From: an uncultured Acetobacter sp.
GTDB taxonomy: Bacteria > Pseudomonadota > Alphaproteobacteria > Acetobacterales > Acetobacteraceae
NCBI GenBank assembly: GCA_937900755.1
Contig: CALCDN010000097.1
Location: 1 to 13,471, forward strand
Direction of reading: 5' to 3'
DNA length: 13,471 bases
Shown here: positions 1 through 6,656 of the stretch, piece after piece
Layout: every line of letters starts with the position of its first letter
Numbering within the stretch: position 1 is the first letter of the stretch
Translations under genes and position numbers: made by a program
Notes under the pieces: generated by a model
Told to the model about the DNA's origin: nothing
The model's input: only the letters and a program-made list of their open reading frames with translations
Databases searched by the model: none

Positions 1-94
1 CATGGGCACAGCCTACACCTATAGCTGCCAGACCAACTTTGAACTGGTGAACGGCCTTGTCATCAGTTGGACAATGCGCGGTGACGGCTGCTAG
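1..94 (+). CDS. C-terminal end of a small, probably secreted, protein (partial)
   Basis: Only the last 30 codons are present, read from base 2 and stopped by TAG at 92-94; the start lies outside the window. The tail has two cysteines (YSCQ... and a terminal GDGC) flanking a short aromatic strand pattern, F-x-x-x-N-G-x-V-x-x-W. That spacing resembles the C-terminal end of small periplasmic or lipoprotein-type proteins common in alphaproteobacteria, where the two cysteines probably form a disulphide. This is an impression from the pattern, not an identification. The stop lies 12 bases before the fasciclin gene on the same strand, so the two may be cotranscribed. No function can be given. Confidence 0.5.
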   Translation, partial: MGTAYTYSCQTNFELVNGLVISWTMRGDGC

Positions 95-106
95 AGCACC
101 CCGACC

Positions 107-901
107 ATGCGCTCCCATCCATCCCGTCACGCATCGCCGCCGCTATCGCCGCAGCAGTGGCATGGGCGTTTGACACGCCACAGGCTCGCGCTGGCAGGCG
201 TAGCACTGCTGGGCGGGTGCGCGCAAAGTCCGGCCCGGCAGGACACATACACGACCCCCCTTTCCACCTGTGCGTATATGATGCCAACAGTCTCGGGCAC
301 ACGTACATACACACACGGGGGGAGCAGCACGCCCGGCCAAGGCACCCCCCAGCACAACAACCCGGTCGACAGCGTGGTGGCTTACGGCAACCCGCAAACC
401 GCGGCCTTCTGTGACCGCCCCCTGTCCGATACACTGCGCAGTTCCATAGAACTGGCCGACTACACCCACCTGCTGGACAGCACTGGCCTGTTTTCCACCT
501 TGCAGCAGGCTGGCCCCTATACGGTTTTTGCCCTGCCCAACAGCGCGCTGGAAAACCAGAACGCGCGCACGGGTGGCCAGCTGCTCGACCCCGCCAACAC
601 CCGCGCCGTGCGCAGCATGCTGGGCTATACAATTGTCACCGGAAAATGGCCGCACAAGGCCTTGCGCGAGGCGGTTAACGCGGCACCTGGCCATAGCCTG
701 TCGCTCCCGACGCTGAACGGTCAGCCCCTGAGCGTATGGCTGGACCCGCAAACTGACCAGATCATGGTTGGATCACCCCACGGGGTAAGCAGCCAGCTCT
801 GGGTCATGGGTATTCCACAAGCCAATGGCGTCCTTTATTTTACCCGTTCACTGCTGTTGCCACCCGGCGCGCAACCTGCGGCACCTGCCAGCGCACCATA
901 G
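107..901 (+). CDS. Fasciclin (FAS1) domain lipoprotein
   Basis: The 264-residue protein has a basic N-terminus, a hydrophobic stretch (about residues 27-35) and a lipobox L35-G-G-C38, so it is probably lipidated and anchored in an envelope membrane. Residues 39-100 are low-complexity and rich in T, P, G and H. Residues about 105-250 fit one FAS1 domain: GPYTVFALPNSAL matches the conserved H1-type box and NGVLYFTRSLLLP the C-terminal H2-type box. FAS1 domains usually mediate adhesion or protein contacts; no catalytic role is known for this type. ATG 107 has no clear Shine-Dalgarno sequence. An in-frame TTG at 170 would give a shorter, more typical signal peptide (starting MTRHRLALAG), so the start is uncertain. 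The tail after residue 250 is Ala/Pro-rich. The gene converges on thiE-like. Confidence 0.8.
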   Translation: MRSHPSRHASPPLSPQQWHGRLTRHRLALAGVALLGGCAQSPARQDTYTTPLSTCAYMMPTVSGTRTYTHGGSSTPGQGTPQHNNPVDSVVAYGNPQTAAFCDRPLSDTLRSSIELADYTHLLDSTGLFSTLQQAGPYTVFALPNSALENQNARTGGQLLDPANTRAVRSMLGYTIVTGKWPHKALREAVNAAPGHSLSLPTLNGQPLSVWLDPQTDQIMVGSPHGVSSQLWVMGIPQANGVLYFTRSLLLPPGAQPAAPASAP

Positions 902-963
902 GCCAGAGTGCGCGTTACCCTACCCATGCTGGCAGGGGCATCAACCTTGTTGGCGGGCGCTGT

Positions 964-1548
964 TCAGAGCACCCACTGAGCGGGATCATCCCACCAGCAA
1001 AGGTCAGGCATAATAAAATCCACGGCGTTCCCGGCCAGCGCACGGGCTTCCTCTGGTGTGCCGGCATGGGCTACGGCTGGCAGTTCCATCATCATGCACC
1101 ACCACTGGGCCAGCGCCTGCACGGCCTGCGTGGCCTCCGCCCCGTCTGGCGCATCGGGGGCAATGCTGATGTAGTCCGCCCCCTCCTCCCCCGCGCGCAT
1201 GGCGGCGTCCCGGCTGCTGCCCACGGCAACACCAAGTTGCAGGTCATCCCCGATCTGGCGCCGGACATCACGCACACTGGCCGTAGCCTGGGAGAGAGAA
1301 AGATGCACCCCATCGCACCCGCTCTGCAGGGCAAGGTCGGGGGCGTCTTCCAGCATAAGGGCTATACCCTTGTGCTGCACAAGCGGGCGAATAACCCCGA
1401 TCGTGGCCAGGGCGGCAGCAGGGGGTGCTCCACCGGCCAGACGCAGCAGCAGGGCTGCTGGCTGGTAGTGGGACAGCCGTTGCTCAAGCACGGGCAAAAA
1501 CGCATCGGCATGCAAAAGTGGCGGCGTAACAAGATAAAATTCCGACAC
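964..1548 (-). CDS. ThiE-like protein (thiamine-phosphate synthase family, degenerate)
   Basis: The 194-residue protein has the beta/alpha-barrel pattern of thiamine-phosphate synthase: FYLVTP at the N-terminus, DGVHL at 79-83, GVAVGSS at 106-112 and GADYISI at 123-129. ThiE joins HMP pyrophosphate to the thiazole phosphate. Several catalytic signatures are missing here: the usual R-x-K after strand 2 reads R-L-A, the N-D before the second barrel half reads E-D, DGVHLGQxD reads DGVHLSLSQ, the T-x-T-K diphosphate loop is absent after ADYISI, and AIGGI reads AHAGT. It may have lost synthase activity. The start is GTG, chosen because AGGAAGGA (1557-1564 on the complement) lies 8 bases upstream. 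The gene follows the aldolase by 38 bases on the same strand, so it is probably in that operon. Confidence 0.72.
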   Translation of the reverse strand: MSEFYLVTPPLLHADAFLPVLEQRLSHYQPAALLLRLAGGAPPAAALATIGVIRPLVQHKGIALMLEDAPDLALQSGCDGVHLSLSQATASVRDVRRQIGDDLQLGVAVGSSRDAAMRAGEEGADYISIAPDAPDGAEATQAVQALAQWWCMMMELPAVAHAGTPEEARALAGNAVDFIMPDLCWWDDPAQWVL

Positions 1549-1586
1549 TCCGGCTATCCTTCCTGCACGATGCGCATCCGCATCAC

Positions 1587-2501
1587 TCAGTTTTTGAAAA
1601 TGGTGATGATCTGGTCGAGCAGGGCCAGCGCTTCGGCCTTGGGACGCTGGAACACGTTACGACCGATGATGGAGCCAAAGCCGCCACCGTCATGAATACC
1701 CTGAATAGTGGCCAGCAGGTTGTCGGTGCCGGTATGTTCACCACCGGAGAAAATCACAATCCGGCGGCCAGCAAAGCTGGACTGCACAACATGGTTGATG
1801 CGCGCGGCAAGGGTTGCCACATCCACCTTGTTCTTTTCATACACAGGCTTGCAGGCGTCGAGGGCGACAACATCGGTCGGGGGTTTGACCTTGATGATGT
1901 GCGCGCCGCACAGGGCCGCCATATGGGCGGCATAAGCGCACACATCCACCGCTGTTTCGGCCTTTTTGTCCAGGACCGGGCCGCGCGGGTAGCTCCATGT
2001 GATAACCGCCAGACCAACGGACTTGGCTTCCGCTGCGAGTTCACGCAGTTCTTCCATCTGGTCAAAGCAGTATTCGGAACCGGGGTAGATGGTAAAGCCA
2101 ATACCCGCGCAACCCAGGCGCAGCGCATCGGCCACGGTGCCGGTTACGGCCTGGTCTTTTTCAGTCGCAAGGCTGTTGGAACTGTTGCACTTGAGAATAA
2201 GCGGAATTTCACCCGCAAAGGTGGCCGCACCACATTCGAGCATGCCCAGGGGGGCTGCGTACCCGCTCAGCCCGGCTTCGATGGCGAGTTGGAAGTGGTA
2301 GTGCGGGTCGTAGGCGGCCGGGTTGGCTGCGAAAGAGCGGGCTGGACCATGCTCAAACCCCTGGTCAACCGGCAGAATGACCATTTTGCCGGTTCCACCC
2401 AGCTTGCCTGCATTGAGCAGACGGGCCAGATTCGTCTTTGTACCGGGGTTATCGCTCTCATACTGGTTGAGAATAGCCTTAACCTTCGGGGTAAGCGTCA
2501 T
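1587..2501 (-). CDS. fbaB: Class I fructose-bisphosphate aldolase (DhnA/FbaB type)
   Basis: This cytosolic enzyme interconverts fructose 1,6-bisphosphate with dihydroxyacetone phosphate and glyceraldehyde 3-phosphate. The 304-residue protein shows the signatures of the archaeal-type class I family: VDQGFEHGP at 45-53, the Schiff-base lysine region HIIKVKPP at 201-208 (K204 or K206), and phosphate-binding loops FSGGEHTG at 251-258 and IIGRNVFQRP at 278-287. Length is normal and the frame is clean. ATG 2501 is preceded by GAAGGA (2511-2516 on the complement) at 9 bases. The start overlaps the stop of the upstream hypothetical gene as ATGA, which suggests translational coupling. In acetic acid bacteria, where phosphofructokinase is often missing, this step serves mainly gluconeogenesis; that part is general knowledge, not visible here. 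Confidence 0.95.
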   Translation of the reverse strand: MTLTPKVKAILNQYESDNPGTKTNLARLLNAGKLGGTGKMVILPVDQGFEHGPARSFAANPAAYDPHYHFQLAIEAGLSGYAAPLGMLECGAATFAGEIPLILKCNSSNSLATEKDQAVTGTVADALRLGCAGIGFTIYPGSEYCFDQMEELRELAAEAKSVGLAVITWSYPRGPVLDKKAETAVDVCAYAAHMAALCGAHIIKVKPPTDVVALDACKPVYEKNKVDVATLAARINHVVQSSFAGRRIVIFSGGEHTGTDNLLATIQGIHDGGGFGSIIGRNVFQRPKAEALALLDQIITIFKN

Positions 2502-3013
2502 GTGGAACAGTCCTTCTTTTGCCTTGTGTCCGGCGCATTATTTTCCGGATGCTGATGTTGGCAATAACCGTGGGCGAAATACCCGACAAGAGACGATGTG
2601 GCACTTAACGGCACGGCAAGGTTAAATGATGGCGGGCGTTGTGGCAGAAGTGCCGCGTTTTGCTGTGCATACAAGGCCCGGACCGTCTCATATTGTGGGT
2701 TTTGCGGGCGCAGAATGGCAGCTTGCTGCCCACAACGCAACGCCATGAGGGCACCTGCAGGACTACTGTCACAATCGAGCACATGCACAAAGGCCCGCGC
2801 GGCCGATTCTGCCAGCCCGTCCATAAGGGCGCGCCACCAGCCAACCCCCATGAACGCCACGGCCCCGGGCGGCGAGAGCAGACCGACACACCCGCCATAC
2901 TCCGCCTGATCCGCCGCGAGCAAAGCCCTGTGCGCGCCCGCATGGTCACACACACACACATAGCGGATACACGTGGGAGAGGATGAGAAAAGTAGCCTGT
3001 TTTCCGTGAGCAT
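2498..3013 (-). CDS. Conserved-looking hypothetical protein, leads the aldolase operon
   Basis: I do not recognise a named family. The frame gives 171 residues from ATG 3013. It starts with a strand-like YVCVCDHAG, continues through GGCVGLLSPPGAVAFMGVGWWRALMDGLAE, and has a second block, HVLDCDSSPAGALMALRCGQQAAILRP followed by the NAALLPQRPPSFNL segment. The alternation of short beta strands and helices, with D-C-x-x-x-P-x-x-A-L-x-A-L-R-x-G, looks like a small alpha/beta protein found in some alphaproteobacteria (my impression only). The start is weak: no clear SD is visible, and codons 19-22 sit in a (GT)7 repeat. Its TGA overlaps the aldolase ATG as ATGA, which supports it being a real translated gene. 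The last 25 residues are polar and may be a non-conserved extension. Confidence 0.62.
   Translation of the reverse strand: MLTENRLLFSSSPTCIRYVCVCDHAGAHRALLAADQAEYGGCVGLLSPPGAVAFMGVGWWRALMDGLAESAARAFVHVLDCDSSPAGALMALRCGQQAAILRPQNPQYETVRALYAQQNAALLPQRPPSFNLAVPLSATSSLVGYFAHGYCQHQHPENNAPDTRQKKDCST
2947..2960. repeat. (CA)7 / (GT)7 dinucleotide tract
   Basis: Seven CA units on the plus strand, reading as GTG-TGT codons (V-C-V-C) near the N-terminus of the minus-strand hypothetical gene. A slip of one unit would shift that gene's frame and stop the main product. Confidence 0.8.
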
Positions 3014-3069
3014 GCTTGACGCGATCGCTTTTGCGGGTGATTCCTTAACCCCAAGAGAAGGGAAAAGGC

Positions 3070-3366
3070 ATGCAGGATCAAGACGTGGCGCCGCACTCAC
3101 CCCAAGGCAACAACTATGACAGCATGTACACCCGCGCAACACCTGCGGAAGAGTCCATCACCCGTCTGGACCGTGCATTGCAACGCATTTCCTTTGCCCT
3201 TGATAAAAAGCAGCAAAAAAAACAGGCTGTCCCCAACACCAACCAGCAGGAACTGCTGGCCAACATAGACGCGCTGATCATGCGTGTGCGCGATGTGCTG
3301 GACCAGACCGGCCAGCCCGCACCTGACCATGACCCAAGCCCCCCCCGGCATGAGGAAGAGAACTGA
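3070..3366 (+). CDS. Small helical protein directly upstream of zapA
   Basis: The 98-residue protein is charged and mostly helical in its middle: residues about 28-52 (ESITRLDRALQRISFALDKK region) and 57-80 (QELLANIDALIMRVRDVLDQ) carry leucine/isoleucine heptad-like spacing that would suit a short coiled coil. The ends are polar, with a Pro/Asp/Glu-rich tail. Alphaproteobacteria often have a small coiled-coil protein (DUF4164-like) before zapA, and this could be its counterpart; I cannot confirm the family. ATG 3070 has a purine-rich GAAGGGAAAAGG run just upstream. Its stop is 3 bases from the zapA start, so the two are cotranscribed and probably translationally linked, which hints at a division-related or structural role. 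A TTGACG at 3016-3021 may be the -35 element for this operon, but the -10 is poor. Confidence 0.75.
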   Translation: MQDQDVAPHSPQGNNYDSMYTRATPAEESITRLDRALQRISFALDKKQQKKQAVPNTNQQELLANIDALIMRVRDVLDQTGQPAPDHDPSPPRHEEEN

Positions 3367-3369
3367 CCC

Positions 3370-3738
3370 ATGGCGCTTGTCTCCGTTCATATTAACGGCC
3401 AAAGCTATACCGTTGGATGCGAGAACGGGCAGGAACGGCACGTTCAGGCCATGGCGCACCAGGTTGAACGCCGCGTGCAACAGGTCCGTAACCTGGGGTT
3501 CAGTGGCGAAACCCGCGTGCTGGTGCTGGCTGCCCTGCTGATGGCGGACGAAATCCAGGACCTGTCGGGCAACCGGGTGCCAGAAAGCACGGCACTGGCG
3601 GCACAGGACGCCGAACGCCTGCGGGCGGAACTGGCCCTGACCAACAATCGGCTGGCGGACCTGGCGGATACTGCGGAATCTCTTGCAGCGGAGATAGAGC
3701 GCGCCTACATAGAAGAGGCGGGGCTGCCCGATACGTGA
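3370..3738 (+). CDS. zapA: Cell division protein ZapA
   Basis: ZapA binds FtsZ filaments at mid-cell and promotes bundling of the Z ring. The 122-residue protein has the N-terminal ZapA globular domain: VSVHINGQSYTVGCENGQE at residues 4-22, followed by helix AMAHQVERRVQQV, then ETRVLVLAALLMADEIQDL at about 47-65, all typical of the family. Residues 76-115 form a long Ala/Leu/Glu-rich helix that would be the dimer/tetramer coiled coil. Length is slightly above the usual 100-110 residues. A GAGGAAGAG purine run lies about 10 bases before ATG 3370. The next element downstream is the 6S RNA, the arrangement known from many alphaproteobacteria and, with ygfA, from E. coli. Confidence 0.92.
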   Translation: MALVSVHINGQSYTVGCENGQERHVQAMAHQVERRVQQVRNLGFSGETRVLVLAALLMADEIQDLSGNRVPESTALAAQDAERLRAELALTNNRLADLADTAESLAAEIERAYIEEAGLPDT

Positions 3739-3895
3739 GGCAAGTCATCCCCTGGGCCGATAAGCACTTCCTAGGGAGCTGGCTCTGTTGTGGCCCTGGT
3801 CACATTACCCGGTGCCCACCTGCACTAGCAGGTCCTGGAGGTTGAAAGACCCACGGTCCATGGTGGCTCCGCACACTCCCCCCCCATGCAATGAC
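3738..3895 (+). ncRNA. ssrS: 6S RNA (approximate ends)
   Basis: 6S RNA mimics an open promoter and binds the housekeeping sigma-factor RNA polymerase holoenzyme in stationary phase. The stretch CCCCTGGGCCGATAAG (3750-3765) closely matches the conserved CCCCTGAGCCGATA box of 6S RNA. It is followed by GGGAGC at 3774-3779, which can pair with GCTCC at 3866-3870, and by a perfect internal hairpin ACCTGC-acta-GCAGGT at 3818-3833. The site, between zapA and the cyclo-ligase gene, is the classic location. The ends are estimates, set by the usual 150-160 nt length; a covariance-model search with RF00013 would set them. The likely start codon of the downstream gene (3860) falls inside the 3' part of this RNA. 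Confidence 0.75.
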
Positions 3896-4442
3896 CCGCC
3901 AGATATTGCCGCGCGCAAAAAAGCCCTGCGGGTCCAGTGCGTGGCGGCCATGCGCGCGCGCAATGTGCTGCACGACCGGGACATTATCCAGCGGCTTTCC
4001 CCCCTGCTCCACACCAGCGCCGGCCCCATTGCCTGCGTATGGCCCCTCCCGCACGAGGTGGACCTGCGCCCGCTGTGCCATGCGCTGGCGCAGGCGGGCA
4101 CACCCGTTGTACTCCCCCCGCCCCCCCCGCGCGGCGCCCCCCTGGGCTTTCCTGTGGCGCCCCGACTCCCCCATGCTGGCAGGCCGCTTTGGCACGCACT
4201 ACCCCGATGGCCCCATCATGGAGCCCGGGCTTGTGCTGGTCCCCCTGCTGGGGTTTGACCGCGCAGGCAACCGCCTTGGCTACGGCGGAGGGTATTATGA
4301 CCGCACACTGGCCGCCCTGCCCCATGCCGCAAGAATAGGCTATGCTCCGTCCACACAGGAGGTCACACACCTCCCACGCGGCCCCCATGACCAGCCCCTG
4401 GGCTGTATTGTAACCGAAAAGGAGGTTCTTCGTTTTGGCTGA
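3860..4442 (+). pseudogene. 5-formyltetrahydrofolate cyclo-ligase, frameshifted
   Basis: The enzyme turns 5-formyl-THF into 5,10-methenyl-THF using ATP. The N-terminal half reads in one frame from ATG 3860 (or GTG 3863): AARKKALR, then VWPLPHEVDLRPLCHALA and PPRGAPLGF (ending 4150). The C-terminal half reads one frame further on, from W at 4155: WRPDSPMLAGRFG, LVLVPLLGFDRAGNRLGYGGGYYDRTL (nucleotide-binding glycine loop) and IVTEKEV, to TGA 4440-4442. Both halves match the family and join with no missing residues, so one extra base lies around 4151-4154 (codons TTT, then CCTG, then TGG). As given, the first half runs out of frame and stops near 4258. It could be a recent inactivating mutation, a sequencing error beside long C runs, or less likely a recoding site. 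The YmdB-type gene starts 33 bases downstream. Confidence 0.8.
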
Positions 4443-4475
4443 CCCACACCCCCGCACAGTGCGAAAGACACGCGC

Positions 4476-5291
4476 GTGAGAATTCTGTTTTTGGGCGACA
4501 TTGTCGGGCGTACCGGGCGCGATGGCGTGCTCTCCCGCCTGAGTGACCTGCGCGCGCGCCTTGCACTGGACCTTGTGGTGGTCAACGCGGAAAACGCAAG
4601 CCATGGCTTTGGGCTTTCCCCCGCCATTGCCACGACCCTGCTGCAAAGCGGGGTGGATGTGATTACACTGGGCAACCATGCGTGGGACCGCCGCGACCTG
4701 GTTGGCCATATTGATGGCGAGCCCCGCATTATCCGCCCGCTCAACTACCCGCCCACAACCCCCGGGCAGGGCAGTGTGGTGGTGGCCCTGGCCGATGGCC
4801 GCAAGGCGCTGGTGGTCAATGTCATGGGCAGACTGTTCATGGACCCGCTGGACGACCCCTTCCGCTGCACCAACGAACTGCTGACCAGACACCGCATGGG
4901 AGCCACGGTGCACGCCATTGTGGTGGACATTCACGCCGAAGCCACCAGCGAAAAATGGGCCTTTGGCCATATGCTGGACGGCAGGGTATCCCTTGTTGTG
5001 GGCACGCACACCCACACCCCCACGGCCGACCACCGTATTCTGGCGGCGGGCACCGCGTTCCAGACCGATGCGGGCATGTGCGGGGACTATAACAGCGTGA
5101 TCGGCATGACCAAGGAGCCAGCAGTCGCCCGCTTTGTGCGCAAAATGCCCGGAGAGCGGCTCCAGCCCTCCGAAGGGGAGGCCACAATCTGCGGGATCAT
5201 GGTGGAAACGGACGATACAACCGGTCTGGCCCGCCGTCTGGCCCCTCTGCGGCAAGGTGGCCTGCTGGCCCAGACGATGCCCGATTTCTGA
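4476..5291 (+). CDS. YmdB/TIGR00282-type metallophosphoesterase
   Basis: The 271-residue protein is a dinuclear-metal phosphodiesterase of the YmdB family, whose Bacillus member hydrolyses 2',3'- or 3',5'-cyclic nucleotides and affects biofilm and motility. All expected metal ligands are visible: D8 in GDIVG, E39-N40 in NAEN, N67-H68 in GNHAWD, H153 in DIHAEATSEK, and H178/H180 in GTHTHTPTAD. The DAGMCGDYNSVIGM segment after these is also family-typical. It is cytosolic; no signal peptide or membrane segment is seen. The start is GTG (4476), which places MRILFLGDIVG correctly; the SD is weak (GAAAG at 4463-4467). It is probably cotranscribed with the cyclo-ligase. The physiological substrate in this lineage is unknown. 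Confidence 0.9.
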   Translation: MRILFLGDIVGRTGRDGVLSRLSDLRARLALDLVVVNAENASHGFGLSPAIATTLLQSGVDVITLGNHAWDRRDLVGHIDGEPRIIRPLNYPPTTPGQGSVVVALADGRKALVVNVMGRLFMDPLDDPFRCTNELLTRHRMGATVHAIVVDIHAEATSEKWAFGHMLDGRVSLVVGTHTHTPTADHRILAAGTAFQTDAGMCGDYNSVIGMTKEPAVARFVRKMPGERLQPSEGEATICGIMVETDDTTGLARRLAPLRQGGLLAQTMPDF

Positions 5292-5298
5292 CACTGCG

Positions 5299-5319
5299 GC
5301 GCAATCGGCCCGATTGCGC
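5299..5319. terminator. Perfect 10-bp palindrome between convergent genes
   Basis: GCGCAATCGG and its exact reverse complement CCGATTGCGC face each other across one central base. It sits between the YmdB-type gene (end 5291) and the Nudix gene (end 5352) on opposite strands, a natural place for a bidirectional stop. There is no T tract on either side, so it is not a standard rho-independent terminator; a tight loop would open the inner two pairs. Confidence 0.4.
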
Positions 5320-5351
5320 AAAGCTACCGGGCCGCCACGCCACATGTCCCC

Positions 5352-5777
5352 TCAAAGCAAAGCCTGGCTCCCCTGTGCGCCACTCTGCGCGGCAAACGCC
5401 CGCACGGCGGCCTGCGTGGCCACGGTCAACGGGAGTGGCAGCGCATCGAGCGCGAACCACCCCAGGCCATCATGCTTATGGGGTTCGCACAGGCGGGGTT
5501 CTCCCTGCACGGCGGAAACCCTGTAAACGGGAGCCACCCAATGCGTGCCCGCCGCGCGGTCTATCTGGTCCACCACGCATAACAGGGGGCCTGCCTCAAG
5601 CTCCAGCCCCACCTCCTCGCGCACTTCGCGCATGGCGGCCTGCGCCGTGGTTTCAAACATGTCCACCTTGCCGCCGGGCAGGCCCCAGCACCCGGCCTCT
5701 GGCGCCTTGACCCGCCGGATCAGCAGCAAGCCGCCATCACGCAGGATAAAGGCGCCACACCCCACTGCTGGCTGCAT
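5352..5777 (-). CDS. Nudix hydrolase
   Basis: Nudix enzymes cleave nucleoside diphosphates linked to another group, such as oxidised nucleotides, ADP-ribose or dinucleotides. The 141-residue protein has a perfect Nudix box, G-x5-E-x7-REVREEVGL, from G36 to L58, with the metal-binding glutamates E54 and E55. The N-terminal strand GAFILRDGGLLLIRR and the GCWGLPGG lead-in are typical. It is small and single-domain, so the substrate cannot be told. ATG 5777 is 3 bases after the stop of the HAD gene; a GGTGTGG within the end of that gene is the only SD candidate. It is the third gene of the pyrD operon. The nucleotide theme (pyrD, Nudix) may be meaningful or chance. Confidence 0.92.
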   Translation of the reverse strand: MQPAVGCGAFILRDGGLLLIRRVKAPEAGCWGLPGGKVDMFETTAQAAMREVREEVGLELEAGPLLCVVDQIDRAAGTHWVAPVYRVSAVQGEPRLCEPHKHDGLGWFALDALPLPLTVATQAAVRAFAAQSGAQGSQALL

Positions 5778-5780
5778 GGG

Positions 5781-6656
5781 CTACCACACCAGCCTGTGCA
5801 CGGCGGCCGCTGGCCGCAGACCCGCCGCATTGGCCTCGGCCGTGGCCAGAGCCATGTCATCGCCAATCATTTCCTGGTGAATACCACCCAGAATCCACAG
5901 GCTGTCCACGCCAACGGCGGCGGCCCCTTTGATATCGGTCCCAAGCGCATCCCCAATCGCCAGAACACGCGCGCGGGGGACATCCAGCATGTCAAACACC
6001 GGCTGGTACACGCCGGGGTAAGGCTTGCCAATCCAGCGCACATCCCCCCCCTGCTCGGCATAGAAAGCGGCCAGGGCACCTGCGCAGATCTGCCGGTTCC
6101 CCCCCTTGACCACCACGCGGTCGGGGTTGGCGCAGATCATGGGCAGGTTGCGCGCAAGGCAGGCGCGCAGTTCAGGCAGGTAGGGGTCCAGCGATGCCAC
6201 GCCCCGCTCCAGGTCCGGGCCTGTGTTCATGACAAAATCGGCCATGCCCACATCGCTCACGCGCTGAATATCCAGCCCCTCATACAGACCAAGGTCATGG
6301 ACGCCGCCAATATGCAGCACCCGGCCACCAAGGCGGGCAAACCACGGGTCTGTTCTGGCCGTCATCTGGCGGTGGGTTTCCTCGCCGCTGGTCATCACCC
6401 CGTGGTACAGGCCGCGGTCCACGCCAAACCCTTCCAGTTGCGCGGCAATGACTGCTGCCGGCCGAGGCGCGTTGGACAGCAGCACCACACGCTTGCCCGC
6501 CGTGCGGAGTGCCCGCAGGCACTCCAGGGCGCCGGGGTAGGGGCTCACGCCATCATGCACGGTGCCCCACAGGTCTATAATATACCCGTCATACTGGCTG
6601 GACAGGGCTTCCAGCCCGGCCACCTGCGGCACTGTCCAGTTTTTGGCGTCACTCAC
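5781..6656 (-). CDS. HAD-superfamily subclass IIA hydrolase (TIGR01459 type)
   Basis: The 291-residue protein resembles the NagD-like HAD-IIA phosphatases. Motif I is D28-L-W-G-T-V-H-D-G, with the nucleophile Asp present but the usual second Asp replaced by Trp, as I recall for the TIGR01459 group. Motif II is LLSNAPRP (S61), the cap domain follows, motif III is GKPYPGVYQP with K211, and motif IV is IGDALGTDIKGA with D236 and D241. A phosphatase acting on a small phosphate ester is likely, but the Trp makes normal acid/base catalysis doubtful. The start is GTG (6654-6656), overlapping the pyrD TGA as GTGA, which points to translational coupling. No SD is needed or seen. The protein is cytosolic. 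Confidence 0.88.
   Translation of the reverse strand: MSDAKNWTVPQVAGLEALSSQYDGYIIDLWGTVHDGVSPYPGALECLRALRTAGKRVVLLSNAPRPAAVIAAQLEGFGVDRGLYHGVMTSGEETHRQMTARTDPWFARLGGRVLHIGGVHDLGLYEGLDIQRVSDVGMADFVMNTGPDLERGVASLDPYLPELRACLARNLPMICANPDRVVVKGGNRQICAGALAAFYAEQGGDVRWIGKPYPGVYQPVFDMLDVPRARVLAIGDALGTDIKGAAAVGVDSLWILGGIHQEMIGDDMALATAEANAAGLRPAAAVHRLVW

Noticed and set aside
143..751. A 202-codon open frame opposite the fasciclin gene
   Set aside because: The plus-strand frame has a lipobox and FAS1 boxes; the minus frame shows nothing recognisable.
902..963. Gap between the convergent fasciclin and ThiE-like genes
   Set aside because: I looked for a terminator and found only 4-bp stems without a T tract.
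1692..2555. A 287-codon open frame on the plus strand
   Set aside because: It is antisense to the aldolase, which has all its family signatures.
4121..4154. Programmed ribosomal frameshift in the cyclo-ligase gene
   Set aside because: No classic slippery heptamer or known recoding signal is at the switch point, and this enzyme family is not known to use one; mutation or sequence error is simpler.
3984..5345. A 453-codon open frame on the minus strand
   Set aside because: It lies opposite the cyclo-ligase and YmdB-type genes, whose motifs are unmistakable; composition is that of an antisense shadow.
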